Notes under the pieces: model-generated
What the model saw: the letters and a program-made list of their open reading frames with translations, nothing else
Databases searched by the model: none
Told to the model about the DNA's origin: nothing
Made by a program: the position numbers and the translations under genes
Assembly: GCA_002840895.1 (NCBI GenBank)
Contig: PHCZ01000001.1
Location: forward strand, 310,001-374,000
From: Bacteroidetes bacterium HGW-Bacteroidetes-8
Lineage (GTDB): Bacteria; Bacteroidota; Bacteroidia; Bacteroidales; UBA932
Direction: 5' to 3'
DNA length: 64,000 bases
Shown: positions 1 through 8,610 of the stretch, piece after piece
Layout: every line of letters begins with the position of its first letter
Position numbering within the stretch: position 1 is the stretch's first letter

Positions 1-1920
1 AATTTGGCGTGTAGCTTCATAACCATTCATATCAGGCATTTTGATATCCATCAGAATCAGGTCTAAATCCGGATTGTCCCGGCAAGCTTTTACCGCTTTT
101 ATCCCCGTTTGAGCGTGCAAAACAGCAGTACTTACTTTTTTGAGCATTCTTGTCATAAATAGGTCACTGGTCTGGTCATCTTCAACAATCAAAACTCTAA
201 GTTTTTTAATTTGTGTATTTGCTCTAACGGTATCTTGAACAAAAGACTCAATGCCCTTATCAGCTTGTATGTGAAGTTTATATGGTGTGGTAAAAAAGAA
301 GGTAGATCCGGCACCCTCTTTACTTTTTACCCATATTTTCCCACCCATTAACTCTACAAAAGCTTTAGATATAGAAAGACCTAAACCAGTTCCTTGATTA
401 GCCCTTAAGTCTGCAATATCTGCCTGAATAAAACGTTCGAAAATTGCCTCTATTTTCTCTTTTGGAACTCCAATTCCTGTATCTCTGATAAAAAACTCCA
501 GAACTTTAGTTTGATCCTCTTTTTTTAGGTTGTATCCAAATTTTATTGACCCTTCATCGGTAAATTTAATTGCATTTTTAACAAGATTGGTAAGTATTGC
601 ATACATTTTCTCACGATCTGTAGTTATAAATGCATCTTTTTCCGGCAATGGTTTTTTCATAGAAAACTCAATTTTTTTTCTCTCCATCTCCGGTTTGAAA
701 AAAGTGTAGATAAAATCTATCTGCTCATTTATGTTCGACCCCTTAAAACGAACCTCCATCAGACCGGATTCAATTTTAGAGATATCAATTATATCATTAA
801 TGATATTGAGCATCCGAATTCCACTCTGCTCTATAAGTTGTATATACTCCTGCTGCTCTTCTCCGGTAAGATCTGCCTCTTTCAATAGACTGGCAAAACC
901 TAAAACACCATTCATTGGTGTTCTTATTTCGTGTGACATATTTGCTAAAAATGCTGTTTTGAGACGGTCGCTCTGTTCTGCTTGATCTTTTGCAATAATT
1001 AACTCTGCAGCACGTTTCTCCTTTTCATTGTTTTGAAATGCAAGCTCTTTATTTGCAATGACCAGTTCTGCAGCGCGTTTCTCTTTTTCATTGTTTTGAA
1101 AAGCAAGCTCTTTATTTGCAATAACCAGTTCTGCAGCGCGTTTCTCCTTCTCTTTATTCTGAAATAAAAGTTTCTTGTTTGCAATAATCAATTCTGCTGC
1201 ACGCTTCTCTTTCTCTCCGTTTTGAAATAGAAGCTCTTCATTGGCAAGCATTAACTCTGCATCACGCTTCTCCTTTTCATTATTTTGGAATGATAGCTCA
1301 TTATTTGCAATAACGAGTTCTGCTGCACGTTTTTCCTTTTCATTGTTTTGAAATGATAGCTCTTTATTTGCAATCACCAGCTCTGCTGCACGTTTTTCTT
1401 TTTCATTATTTTGAAATGAGAGCTCATTATTTGCAATCACCAGCTCTGCCGCGCGTTTTTCTTTCTCTTTATTTTGAAAGAGAAGCTCTTTATTTGCAAT
1501 CACAAGCTCTGCTGCACGCTTCTCCTTCTCTTTATTTTGAAAGAGCAGCTCTTTATTTGCAACAATTAATTCTGCTGCACGCTTCTCTTTCTCCCTGTTT
1601 TGGTAGAGGAGCTCTTCATTGGCAAGAATCAATTCTGCAGCGCGTTTACCCTTTTCATCATTTTGAAATGCAAGCTCTTTGTTCGCTATGATTAACTCTG
1701 CAGCGCGATTCTCCTTCTCTTCGTTTTGATATGCAAGTTCTTTGTTTGCAATATCAAGTTCTGCAGCACGTTTCTCCTTCTCTTCGTTTTGAAAGAGGAG
1801 CTCTTTATTGGCAATTATTAGCTCTGCCGCGCGTTTCTCCTTCTCCCTGTTCTGAAAAACAAGCTCTTTGTTGGCTATAGTTAACTCCAGCTCTGCTCTT
1901 TTGATCTCTTTTTGTCTCAT
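1..1920 (-). CDS. Hybrid sensor histidine kinase/response regulator (3' end truncated by the window edge), with a long N-terminal coiled-coil repeat region, HisKA, HATPase and REC
   Basis: Continuous reverse-strand frame from ATG at 1918-1920 to position 1. Contains MSHEIRTPMNGVLGF (H-box), DTGIGVPKEKIEAIFERF and GTGLGLSISK (HATPase), LRVLIVEDD...LILMDIKMPDMNGYEAT (REC). Not in the supplied ORF track because it runs off the window. Confidence 0.93.
   Translation of the reverse strand, partial: MRQKEIKRAELELTIANKELVFQNREKEKRAAELIIANKELLFQNEEKEKRAAELDIANKELAYQNEEKENRAAELIIANKELAFQNDEKGKRAAELILANEELLYQNREKEKRAAELIVANKELLFQNKEKEKRAAELVIANKELLFQNKEKEKRAAELVIANNELSFQNNEKEKRAAELVIANKELSFQNNEKEKRAAELVIANNELSFQNNEKEKRDAELMLANEELLFQNGEKEKRAAELIIANKKLLFQNKEKEKRAAELVIANKELAFQNNEKEKRAAELVIANKELAFQNNEKEKRAAELIIAKDQAEQSDRLKTAFLANMSHEIRTPMNGVLGFASLLKEADLTGEEQQEYIQLIEQSGIRMLNIINDIIDISKIESGLMEVRFKGSNINEQIDFIYTFFKPEMERKKIEFSMKKPLPEKDAFITTDREKMYAILTNLVKNAIKFTDEGSIKFGYNLKKEDQTKVLEFFIRDTGIGVPKEKIEAIFERFIQADIADLRANQGTGLGLSISKAFVELMGGKIWVKSKEGAGSTFFFTTPYKLHIQADKGIESFVQDTVRANTQIKKLRVLIVEDDQTSDLFMTRMLKKVSTAVLHAQTGIKAVKACRDNPDLDLILMDIKMPDMNGYEATRQI
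1015..1899 (-). repeat. In-frame 63-bp tandem repeat, about 13 full units plus degenerate flanking units, encoding RAAELxIANxELxFQNxEKEK (21 aa)
   Basis: RAAEL codon starts recur every 63 nt (1077, 1140, ... 1833 on the reverse strand). 21 aa equals three heptads, consistent with a continuous coiled coil. Confidence 0.92.
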
Positions 1921-2615
1921 TTTTTTGCTTGTAATTTCAACTTATCTACTAAACTGTTCAATTTGCATATCTCTTTATAAAGTTTGTCATTAGCAATCTC
2001 CAATAGATTTTTTCTTCCTTCGATATCCAGAGTTTCATTAACATTCTCGATACGCAGTGCCCGCAAAGCATTAACCATATTTTCAAGCTTACCGATTGTC
2101 TCATTTAACTCATACTCTCTCTTTTTTAAATCAGATATATCGGTTGCAATCAGGATGTAATTGTCGCCTTGCAGATATGGTGGTAAAAGGTGGATTGATA
2201 GTCTCAGGTACTGTGTTTTATTTAGAGAGACAATAATAACATCTCGCTTCTTTTTAGTAAGTTGAGAGAGAAAACTCTCTAACTTCGAGTTATCGTTTGG
2301 TGTGATATAACTTTTAATAGATGAACCGATGACCCTTTCATAAGGAGACTGTACAATTTCGGCAAACCTTGGGTTACAATAGAGGATTACCCCCTCTTTT
2401 GTGATAGTGACTGCACCTTCGCTCATCTGCTCAATAAAAGTACGATAAGGTGTTTCGGCAGAGCTTACAGAGTATACCTGCTCTCCATTTTTACCTGTTA
2501 CCATTATTGCATCTACATCTCCGTTTCGAATTGCAGTAATTGCCTCTTCATATTCAGCCAGACGGTCGTGCAATAGCTCATTTTCTGCTATGAGTTGTTC
2601 TCTTGATCTGCTCAT
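1917..2615 (-). CDS. PAS domain protein with N-terminal AIRNGDVDAIMV motif and C-terminal coiled coil
   Basis: EAITAIRNGDVDAIMVTGKNGEQVYSVSSAETPYRTFIEQMSEGAVTITKEGVILYCNPRFAEIV, a typical PAS input region of soluble histidine kinases. ATGA overlap with the downstream kinase. Confidence 0.85.
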   Translation of the reverse strand: MSRSREQLIAENELLHDRLAEYEEAITAIRNGDVDAIMVTGKNGEQVYSVSSAETPYRTFIEQMSEGAVTITKEGVILYCNPRFAEIVQSPYERVIGSSIKSYITPNDNSKLESFLSQLTKKKRDVIIVSLNKTQYLRLSIHLLPPYLQGDNYILIATDISDLKKREYELNETIGKLENMVNALRALRIENVNETLDIEGRKNLLEIANDKLYKEICKLNSLVDKLKLQAKK

Positions 2616-2962
2616 TTTAGTTTGTCTCTAAGATCTAATCCTAAAAGTACCTTCTCTTTATTTGACATATCACCAATAATCCGTCTGAATGGTAGAGGCA
2701 GCTTTTTTATCAATGTCGGGGCTGCAATAATTTGATCACCTTTTGCCAAGCTAGGATTTTGATACAGATCTACCACCTGAAGTTCGTATCTTCCTTCAAG
2801 ATACTCTTCACAAATCTTTTCCAGGTTCATTAGGGCTAGAACTGAGCGACAAGTAGATCCGGTAACATATAAACGTAAAATATACTTATCATTATCGTGA
2901 GATGATAATATTGCGTCAAGTTCTTTTGGCCAATTCTTCACTTTTGTTGCTTTCTCTTTCAT
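2612..2962 (-). CDS. kaiB: KaiB-like circadian clock family protein (copy 2)
   Basis: LRLYVTGSTCRSVLALMNLEKICEE...YELQVVDLYQNPSLAKGDQIIAAPTLIKKLPLPFRRIIGDMSNKEKVLLGLDL. 4-nt overlap with the PAS gene. Confidence 0.92.
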   Translation of the reverse strand: MKEKATKVKNWPKELDAILSSHDNDKYILRLYVTGSTCRSVLALMNLEKICEEYLEGRYELQVVDLYQNPSLAKGDQIIAAPTLIKKLPLPFRRIIGDMSNKEKVLLGLDLRDKLK

Positions 2963-2986
2963 AATTATATATGATAATTATTTAAT

Positions 2987-3304
2987 TTACATATTAGTTA
3001 CCGGCAGTAGATCCAGTCCAACCAGAACGCGTTCTGTGTTTGAGAGATCTCCTATTATTTTACGAACAGGTACCGGTAATTTCCTTACTAATGTTGGTAA
3101 AGCAAAAATTTGGTCATCGGCTCCCAACTGTGGATTTCTCAATAGGTCAATAACTTCAATTGTATATTCACCATTTAATTGCTCTTCACATATCTGTTTC
3201 AAATTATTAAACGCGGTGAGGGCTTTTGGCGTTTGTCCGGCAACATATAAACGAAGCACCCACAAGTCATTTACTGTCTCAACTTTCTCTTTTTTATGTT
3301 TCAT
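2987..3304 (-). CDS. kaiB: KaiB-like circadian clock family protein (copy 1)
   Basis: [25 protein letters not shown]...[51 protein letters not shown]. Confidence 0.94.
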   Translation of the reverse strand: MKHKKEKVETVNDLWVLRLYVAGQTPKALTAFNNLKQICEEQLNGEYTIEVIDLLRNPQLGADDQIFALPTLVRKLPVPVRKIIGDLSNTERVLVGLDLLPVTNM

Positions 3305-3315
3305 AGGGCATCAAT

Positions 3316-5052
3316 CTATTTATCTTTAATTTTTTTAATGTTTACATTTTCAATTTGGGCGTGTCTGCTCTCTGCCATCTGCAGTTTATCCAATTTTAGC
3401 CGTTTAATCTGATTTTGTTCTATCTCAATCATTTTAATCGCTTCAGACTCTTGCGATTCAAACTCAAAATGTAATGCAGATATTTGAGCCTTGAGCGCAT
3501 TGCGTTTTTGTTCAATCTCTCTTTTTTTACGTTCTACATCCTTTTTTCGAATCAAGAGCTCTGCACTCTCTTTAGCCTCCTGAGCAATACGAGCCGAACC
3601 GGTTAAGACCCCTTTTGATCCAATATATGCTTCACGTAATTCAACACCGTGATCTGTTAAAATGAATTCACGTATTTGGTTGGAGTTTGCCATTCCTCTT
3701 GATTTGAGAACATACATTCCTCTGTTACGCTCTCCGCTTAATTCAATATCGCGCAATAGTATCCAGGTATCTATCAATGATGATATTCCGGCTTCTGAGC
3801 TCTCTAATGGACTCTCATTCGATGTAAGACTTGTAAAGAGAGCTGTAATTTGATTTGCCTTAAGAAAATCAACAATTCGCATCAGCATTGTTTTTATTTC
3901 AATATCCTTATCACTTACTACAAAAGTATTTATTGGATCAAGAATAACAATACTTGGTTTGAAGGCATTTACAGCTTTATGTGTAACAGCTAAATGCATC
4001 TCCAGTCCATAAAGTGTCGGGCGTGTAGCGTGAAATTGCAAAAGCCCTTTTTTTACCCAGGGTTCTAAATCAATACCTATTGAGAGCATATTGCGAATCA
4101 GCTGATTTGGAGACTCTTCAAAACAAAAGAAGAGTACTCTTTCACCTCGTTTACACGCTGCCTCTGCAAAGTGAGCTGCAATACTCGTTTTCCCAACACC
4201 TGCAGTACCTGAGACAAGCACAGTGCTTCCACGGTAATACCCTTTCCCTTCAAGCATTTTGTCAAGGGCAGATATACCACTTGAGACTCTTTCATTTGAT
4301 ACAACGTGTTCTAATCCCAATGAGGTTACAGGCAAAACGGAGAAGCCGGTTTCATCTATTAAAAATGGATACTCATTGGTGCCGTGCATAGATCCGCGAT
4401 ACTTAACAATACGTAACCGCCGTGTAGATGTCTGTTCGTTTACTCTGTGATCAAGCATAATCACACAGTCTGATACATACTCTTCCAGACCCTGCCTGGT
4501 TAATTTATCGTCACCCCTTTCACCTGTTATAATTGCAGTTACACCTTTCTCCTTAAGCCAGCGAAACAGACGCCTTAGTTCTGCACGTAAAATCAATTGA
4601 TTTGGCAAACCTGCAAATAGTGATTCAATTGTATCCAACACAACTCTTTTTGCACCTATTGAATCGATTGCATAGCCCAGTCGTATAAAAAGAGCCTCCA
4701 GGTCGTACTCTCCGGTCTCCTCTATTTCACTGCGTTCGATATGGACGTGGTCAAGTACAAGTTTCTTTCTTCGAATCAGATCTTTAAGATCAAATCCAAG
4801 TGAAGCAACATTTATTGTCAACTCTTCATTTGTCTCTTCAAAAGACATAAACACACCCGGTTCATTGAACTCAGTTGCACCGCGTACCAGAAACTCTATT
4901 GCAAAAAGAGTTTTACCGCAACCAGCGCCTCCGCATACTAGAATTGGCCTACCTTTAGGAACTCCTCCTCCGGTTATTTCATCAAATCCCTTAATTCCGG
5001 TTGGTGACTTAGGAAGTCTCTTCATTGATAATTCGTGATCAAGTTTTTTCAT
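3316..5052 (-). CDS. kaiC: KaiC-family double RecA-domain ATPase/autokinase with C-terminal coiled-coil tail
   Basis: Two Walker A motifs (CGGAGCGKT and VSGTAGVGKTS), SPTGIKGFDEITGGGVPKGRPILVCGGAG, AGISSLIDTWILLRDIELSGERNRGMYVLKSRGMANSNQIREFILTDHGV. The track ORF runs to 5157; the start at 5050-5052 (MKKLDHEL) is more plausible. Confidence 0.94.
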   Translation of the reverse strand: MKKLDHELSMKRLPKSPTGIKGFDEITGGGVPKGRPILVCGGAGCGKTLFAIEFLVRGATEFNEPGVFMSFEETNEELTINVASLGFDLKDLIRRKKLVLDHVHIERSEIEETGEYDLEALFIRLGYAIDSIGAKRVVLDTIESLFAGLPNQLILRAELRRLFRWLKEKGVTAIITGERGDDKLTRQGLEEYVSDCVIMLDHRVNEQTSTRRLRIVKYRGSMHGTNEYPFLIDETGFSVLPVTSLGLEHVVSNERVSSGISALDKMLEGKGYYRGSTVLVSGTAGVGKTSIAAHFAEAACKRGERVLFFCFEESPNQLIRNMLSIGIDLEPWVKKGLLQFHATRPTLYGLEMHLAVTHKAVNAFKPSIVILDPINTFVVSDKDIEIKTMLMRIVDFLKANQITALFTSLTSNESPLESSEAGISSLIDTWILLRDIELSGERNRGMYVLKSRGMANSNQIREFILTDHGVELREAYIGSKGVLTGSARIAQEAKESAELLIRKKDVERKKREIEQKRNALKAQISALHFEFESQESEAIKMIEIEQNQIKRLKLDKLQMAESRHAQIENVNIKKIKDK

Positions 5053-5255
5053 TAGGTTTTTTAAATAATAGATAGTTATTTCATTATGGCGAATAAAGGT
5101 TGTAAAGAATTGAGAAATTTTCTTTACAACATTTTTATTAGTAGTTACACAATTCACTCATTTGTTGAAAACGGGGATATGTTATTAAATTTATTTTTCA
5201 TAAATTTATTGAAAAGTATTTGGTTCTGAGGATAGTAATTTAAACACTAACAATC

Positions 5256-6617
5256 ATGAAATCAATAATATTCCAATATAGTAGGCAAAGTTGCTGCTTG
5301 CTTTTATCATTAATTTGTACCGGAAATGCTTATGGGCAATCTGAGGTTTTAAAGTGGAAAGATGGAAAAACAGCTGCAATTTCTATAACATATGACGGTG
5401 GTACAAAGAACCAGTTTCGTGTAGCACTGCCAATAATGAATGAGATGGGGCTGCCCGCCACTTTTTATATTGTTACCGGGGATATCACCGGAGCTCAGTA
5501 TAGGGGGGAGTTTATTGGAAGAGATGTGGCAGAGATTGTTGAGGAGAGTAAAACTGTAAAGACCAATTTGCAGAATCTGTTTGAGCGGGCAGCCGCAGTT
5601 AGGTATCTTCAAAGCTCAGATGCGCGTCTTTACCACACCAGAGCAGGTGATTTGTTTGAGTTGGGAAAGGCAGATGATGCCTGCAGGGAGATTGACAGAG
5701 CTTTTGCGGCATTTTCCAAAGGGGTGTTAAAAATGGACCTACCGGGTAATATTTTTGATAACCCCGATGTAGATATCTCCTGGGATGAGATTAAGCAGAT
5801 TGCAACTGCAGGACACGAATTTGGAAGCCACTCTGTAACACATCCGCAGTTAGGGATCTACGATTTCCCCAATATGAGGTATGAGATTGAGAAAAGCAGA
5901 GAGGAGATTGTAAAACATCTGGGTGAGAGCCACACTTTCTCTGCAGAGATTCCTCACGGAATTGAAAACCCTCGTGTAATGGAGTTTGCCGGAAGATTCC
6001 ACGAAGCCCTTCGCAATAGGATGCCGGCAAGATATCTGGAGGAGATAAACCGCTGGAGCAGAATGACTCCATCGGAATCCGGTATGCAATATATACAGTG
6101 GCAAAGAGGTCCCAAGAGTAGCACTTCGCTAAAAGCAATGAATGCGTGGGTTGACACCTGTCTGGCATACGAAAATGTGTGGCTGGTTCTTACTTTTCAC
6201 GGTGTAGACGGAATCGGCTACGAACCAAAGAGCTCTGCAGAGCTAAGAGAATTTTTCAGCTACATCAAAAGCTTCGAAAACAGAATCTGGATTGCAACCT
6301 TCCGGGATGTTGTTAAATATATCCGGCAGAGAGACGCTTCATCTGTAACCCAGATAATGGAGAGCTCAGAAAGGGAAGATATGAGACCTGGAAAAAAAAT
6401 TGTCGTAGGGCTTAAGCACAATCTTGATAAAGACAAATATAACTATCCGCTTACACTAAAGAGCTATATGCCTCAGGGGTGGAATGAGGTCTCTATCACT
6501 CAGGGAGGTATCACTCTTCCTTACAAAAAATCAAGCGATAAAATCGGAAGCTATGTTATCTACAATGCATTACCAAATAAAGAGCTTATTACAATTGAGC
6601 CTAAGGCAGTTTTATAA
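5256..6617 (+). CDS. Exported polysaccharide deacetylase (NodB/CE4) family protein
   Basis: Signal peptide; AISITYDGGTKNQFRVALPIMNEMGLPATFYIV and GHEFGSHSVTHPQLG motifs. Confidence 0.8.
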   Translation: MKSIIFQYSRQSCCLLLSLICTGNAYGQSEVLKWKDGKTAAISITYDGGTKNQFRVALPIMNEMGLPATFYIVTGDITGAQYRGEFIGRDVAEIVEESKTVKTNLQNLFERAAAVRYLQSSDARLYHTRAGDLFELGKADDACREIDRAFAAFSKGVLKMDLPGNIFDNPDVDISWDEIKQIATAGHEFGSHSVTHPQLGIYDFPNMRYEIEKSREEIVKHLGESHTFSAEIPHGIENPRVMEFAGRFHEALRNRMPARYLEEINRWSRMTPSESGMQYIQWQRGPKSSTSLKAMNAWVDTCLAYENVWLVLTFHGVDGIGYEPKSSAELREFFSYIKSFENRIWIATFRDVVKYIRQRDASSVTQIMESSEREDMRPGKKIVVGLKHNLDKDKYNYPLTLKSYMPQGWNEVSITQGGITLPYKKSSDKIGSYVIYNALPNKELITIEPKAVL

Positions 6618-6622
6618 AGAGA

Positions 6623-6657
6623 ATACCCGGGCATTTCTTCAGTTCACGCCCGGGTAT
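6623..6657. terminator. Bidirectional hairpin between convergent genes
   Basis: ATACCCGGGC (6623-6632) paired with GCCCGGGTAT (6648-6657), 10-bp perfect stem. Confidence 0.75.
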
Positions 6658-6668
6658 GTTTAGCAAGG

Positions 6669-8600
6669 TTACTTCTCTTCGTCGTGGTGATAATTTTCTA
6701 CCTTAGTAGCGTTGTGCTTTTGTGTTAGTAGCGATACTACAACAAGAACGATAACTGCCAGAGGGATAGAGATTATGCCGGGATTGTCAATAGGAAATGG
6801 GGCAGCTGCCTTGGCCAGACCATACTTCTCGTACATAGTAGGGGAGAAGAGTATCAGAATTACAGATGAGAGTATTCCGGTTACAATAGACCAGGCAATT
6901 CCTTTTGCGGTGGTCTTATCCCAGAAGAGCAGGAAGAGAATAGCCGGAAGGTTGGCAGATGCTGCAACTGAGAACGCAAGGCCTACAAGGAAAGATACAT
7001 TCATACCTTTGAAGAGGATTCCAAGCAGAATTGCAAAAAGACCAACTCCAAATGCAGCAAGTTTCCCTGCTTTCACTTTTCTCTTGTCGTCCATTTTCAT
7101 ATTCAAGTACTTATCCATAAAGTCGTGGGCTATTGCACCCGATGACGCCACAATAAGACCGCTCACAGTCCCAAGAACTGTAGCAAAAGCAATGGCAGAA
7201 ATTATTGAGAATATTCCTACCCCAAAATACTTTGCCAGCAGAGGCCCGGACATATTGCTGCTCTCAACATCCAGAACTCCATTTACAGATGCTCCAAGAC
7301 CCATATAAAGTGTTAACACATAGAAGAAACCGATTGCTGCTATAGCAACTATTGTGGATTTTCTTGCAGCTCTCTGGCTGGATACAGTATAGTACCGTAT
7401 AAGAATGTGTGGTAGTGCAGATGTTCCTAAAAAGAGAGCAAGCATCAGTGAGACGAAATTGACACGATCCCAAGGTGTTGCTCCTGTTGACTTAGATATT
7501 TTATAGAGAAGCCCCGGCTTGATCATATCCTTTCCATCGGTCACATTTTGATACCAAACAGTAGTTCCGGCAGCTTTGATCTCCTTTTTAGTAAACCTTA
7601 CGATTTCTGTATTCTCCATTGTCGAGAGAAATTCAAACGGGCCTAAAGGACCGGTTTTGTCTACCTCAACGCCATCCACCACAATCTTTGACAGATGGCC
7701 CACCTGATAGAATTTAGCTGCAGATTTTGGCTCTCCGTTATAGAGTTTAGTGCCATTCTCAAGAGTTGTAATAAAGAGGGCCTCCTCTAGGGATGATGAG
7801 TCTTTTGAGAGTTTAAACCACTGGTCAACTCCCCCCTTCTCGGTTTTAACAAAGGTTAAACTCTTATCGACAGTATAGCTCTCCTTAAAAACATACTCAG
7901 GATCGGTTGTCCCGGTTATTGCTTTATCTTCAACTACAACACCAATATTTGCAAATTTATGGTAGTCTTTACCCGGGTTGAGAGTAAAACCATTGTTTAA
8001 AATGTAGATTGTTAATATTGTAGAGAAAATAATTAGCAGAGCACCCTTTATAAATTGTACGTATGTTGTGGATGTCATACCTGCAGTAGCTACAATGAAG
8101 ATAACAATAGAACCAACTATTACCACTCCAACCCAATGAGGAAGGCCAAGAAGAGGAACAACCAAATCTCCGGCACCAACCATCTGAGGAATAAGATAGA
8201 AAATTGAGACTACTAGAGTACTTATTGCTGCAGTGAGTTTAATAGCCTTGGAGTTAAAACGGGCATCCAGAGCATCTGTAAAGGTGTATTTGCCAAGACG
8301 TTTCATAGGCTCAGCAACAATGAAAAGCGCTACAACCCATCCGGCCAGATATCCGATTGAGTATAAGAACCCGTCGTAACCCGAGTAAGCAATCATACCG
8401 CAGATTCCTAAAAATGAAGCAGCAGAGAGATAATCTCCGGCAAAGGCAATTCCGTTTACACCCCAGTGGATGTTTCCACCGGCAGCATAGTATCCGGCAG
8501 CAGATTTGGTTTTTCTCGCAAAATAAAATGAGAGGCCCAATACGGCGGCAACAAATGTTAAAAATATTATTATTGCCCAAATTGATACATTATAAATCAT
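6669..8600 (-). CDS. Sodium:solute symporter family protein, acetate permease (ActP)-like
   Basis: FYFARKTKSAAGYYAAGGNIHWGVNGIAFAGDYLSAASFLGICGMIAYSGYDGFLYSIGYLAGW is typical of the SSF acetate symporter family. Followed by a DUF485 partner. Confidence 0.9.
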   Translation of the reverse strand: MIYNVSIWAIIIFLTFVAAVLGLSFYFARKTKSAAGYYAAGGNIHWGVNGIAFAGDYLSAASFLGICGMIAYSGYDGFLYSIGYLAGWVVALFIVAEPMKRLGKYTFTDALDARFNSKAIKLTAAISTLVVSIFYLIPQMVGAGDLVVPLLGLPHWVGVVIVGSIVIFIVATAGMTSTTYVQFIKGALLIIFSTILTIYILNNGFTLNPGKDYHKFANIGVVVEDKAITGTTDPEYVFKESYTVDKSLTFVKTEKGGVDQWFKLSKDSSSLEEALFITTLENGTKLYNGEPKSAAKFYQVGHLSKIVVDGVEVDKTGPLGPFEFLSTMENTEIVRFTKKEIKAAGTTVWYQNVTDGKDMIKPGLLYKISKSTGATPWDRVNFVSLMLALFLGTSALPHILIRYYTVSSQRAARKSTIVAIAAIGFFYVLTLYMGLGASVNGVLDVESSNMSGPLLAKYFGVGIFSIISAIAFATVLGTVSGLIVASSGAIAHDFMDKYLNMKMDDKRKVKAGKLAAFGVGLFAILLGILFKGMNVSFLVGLAFSVAASANLPAILFLLFWDKTTAKGIAWSIVTGILSSVILILFSPTMYEKYGLAKAAAPFPIDNPGIISIPLAVIVLVVVSLLTQKHNATKVENYHHDEEK

Positions 8601-8610
8601 ACCTCAATTT

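Noticed and set aside
1353-1691. 112-aa plus-strand ORF
   Set aside because: Antisense of the 63-bp coding repeat; its apparent periodicity simply mirrors the true minus-strand gene.
1015-1899. Possible CRISPR-like array because of regular 63-nt spacing
   Set aside because: Repeats are contiguous without unique spacers and encode an in-frame heptad repeat inside a kinase gene.
5052-5157. N-terminal 35-aa extension of the KaiC ORF (MNCVTTNKNVV...)
   Set aside because: AT-rich, non-homologous-looking extension; the start at MKKLDHEL fits KaiC length better.
6712-7308. 198-aa plus-strand ORF opposite the symporter
   Set aside because: Antisense shadow ORF of a well-recognised transporter.
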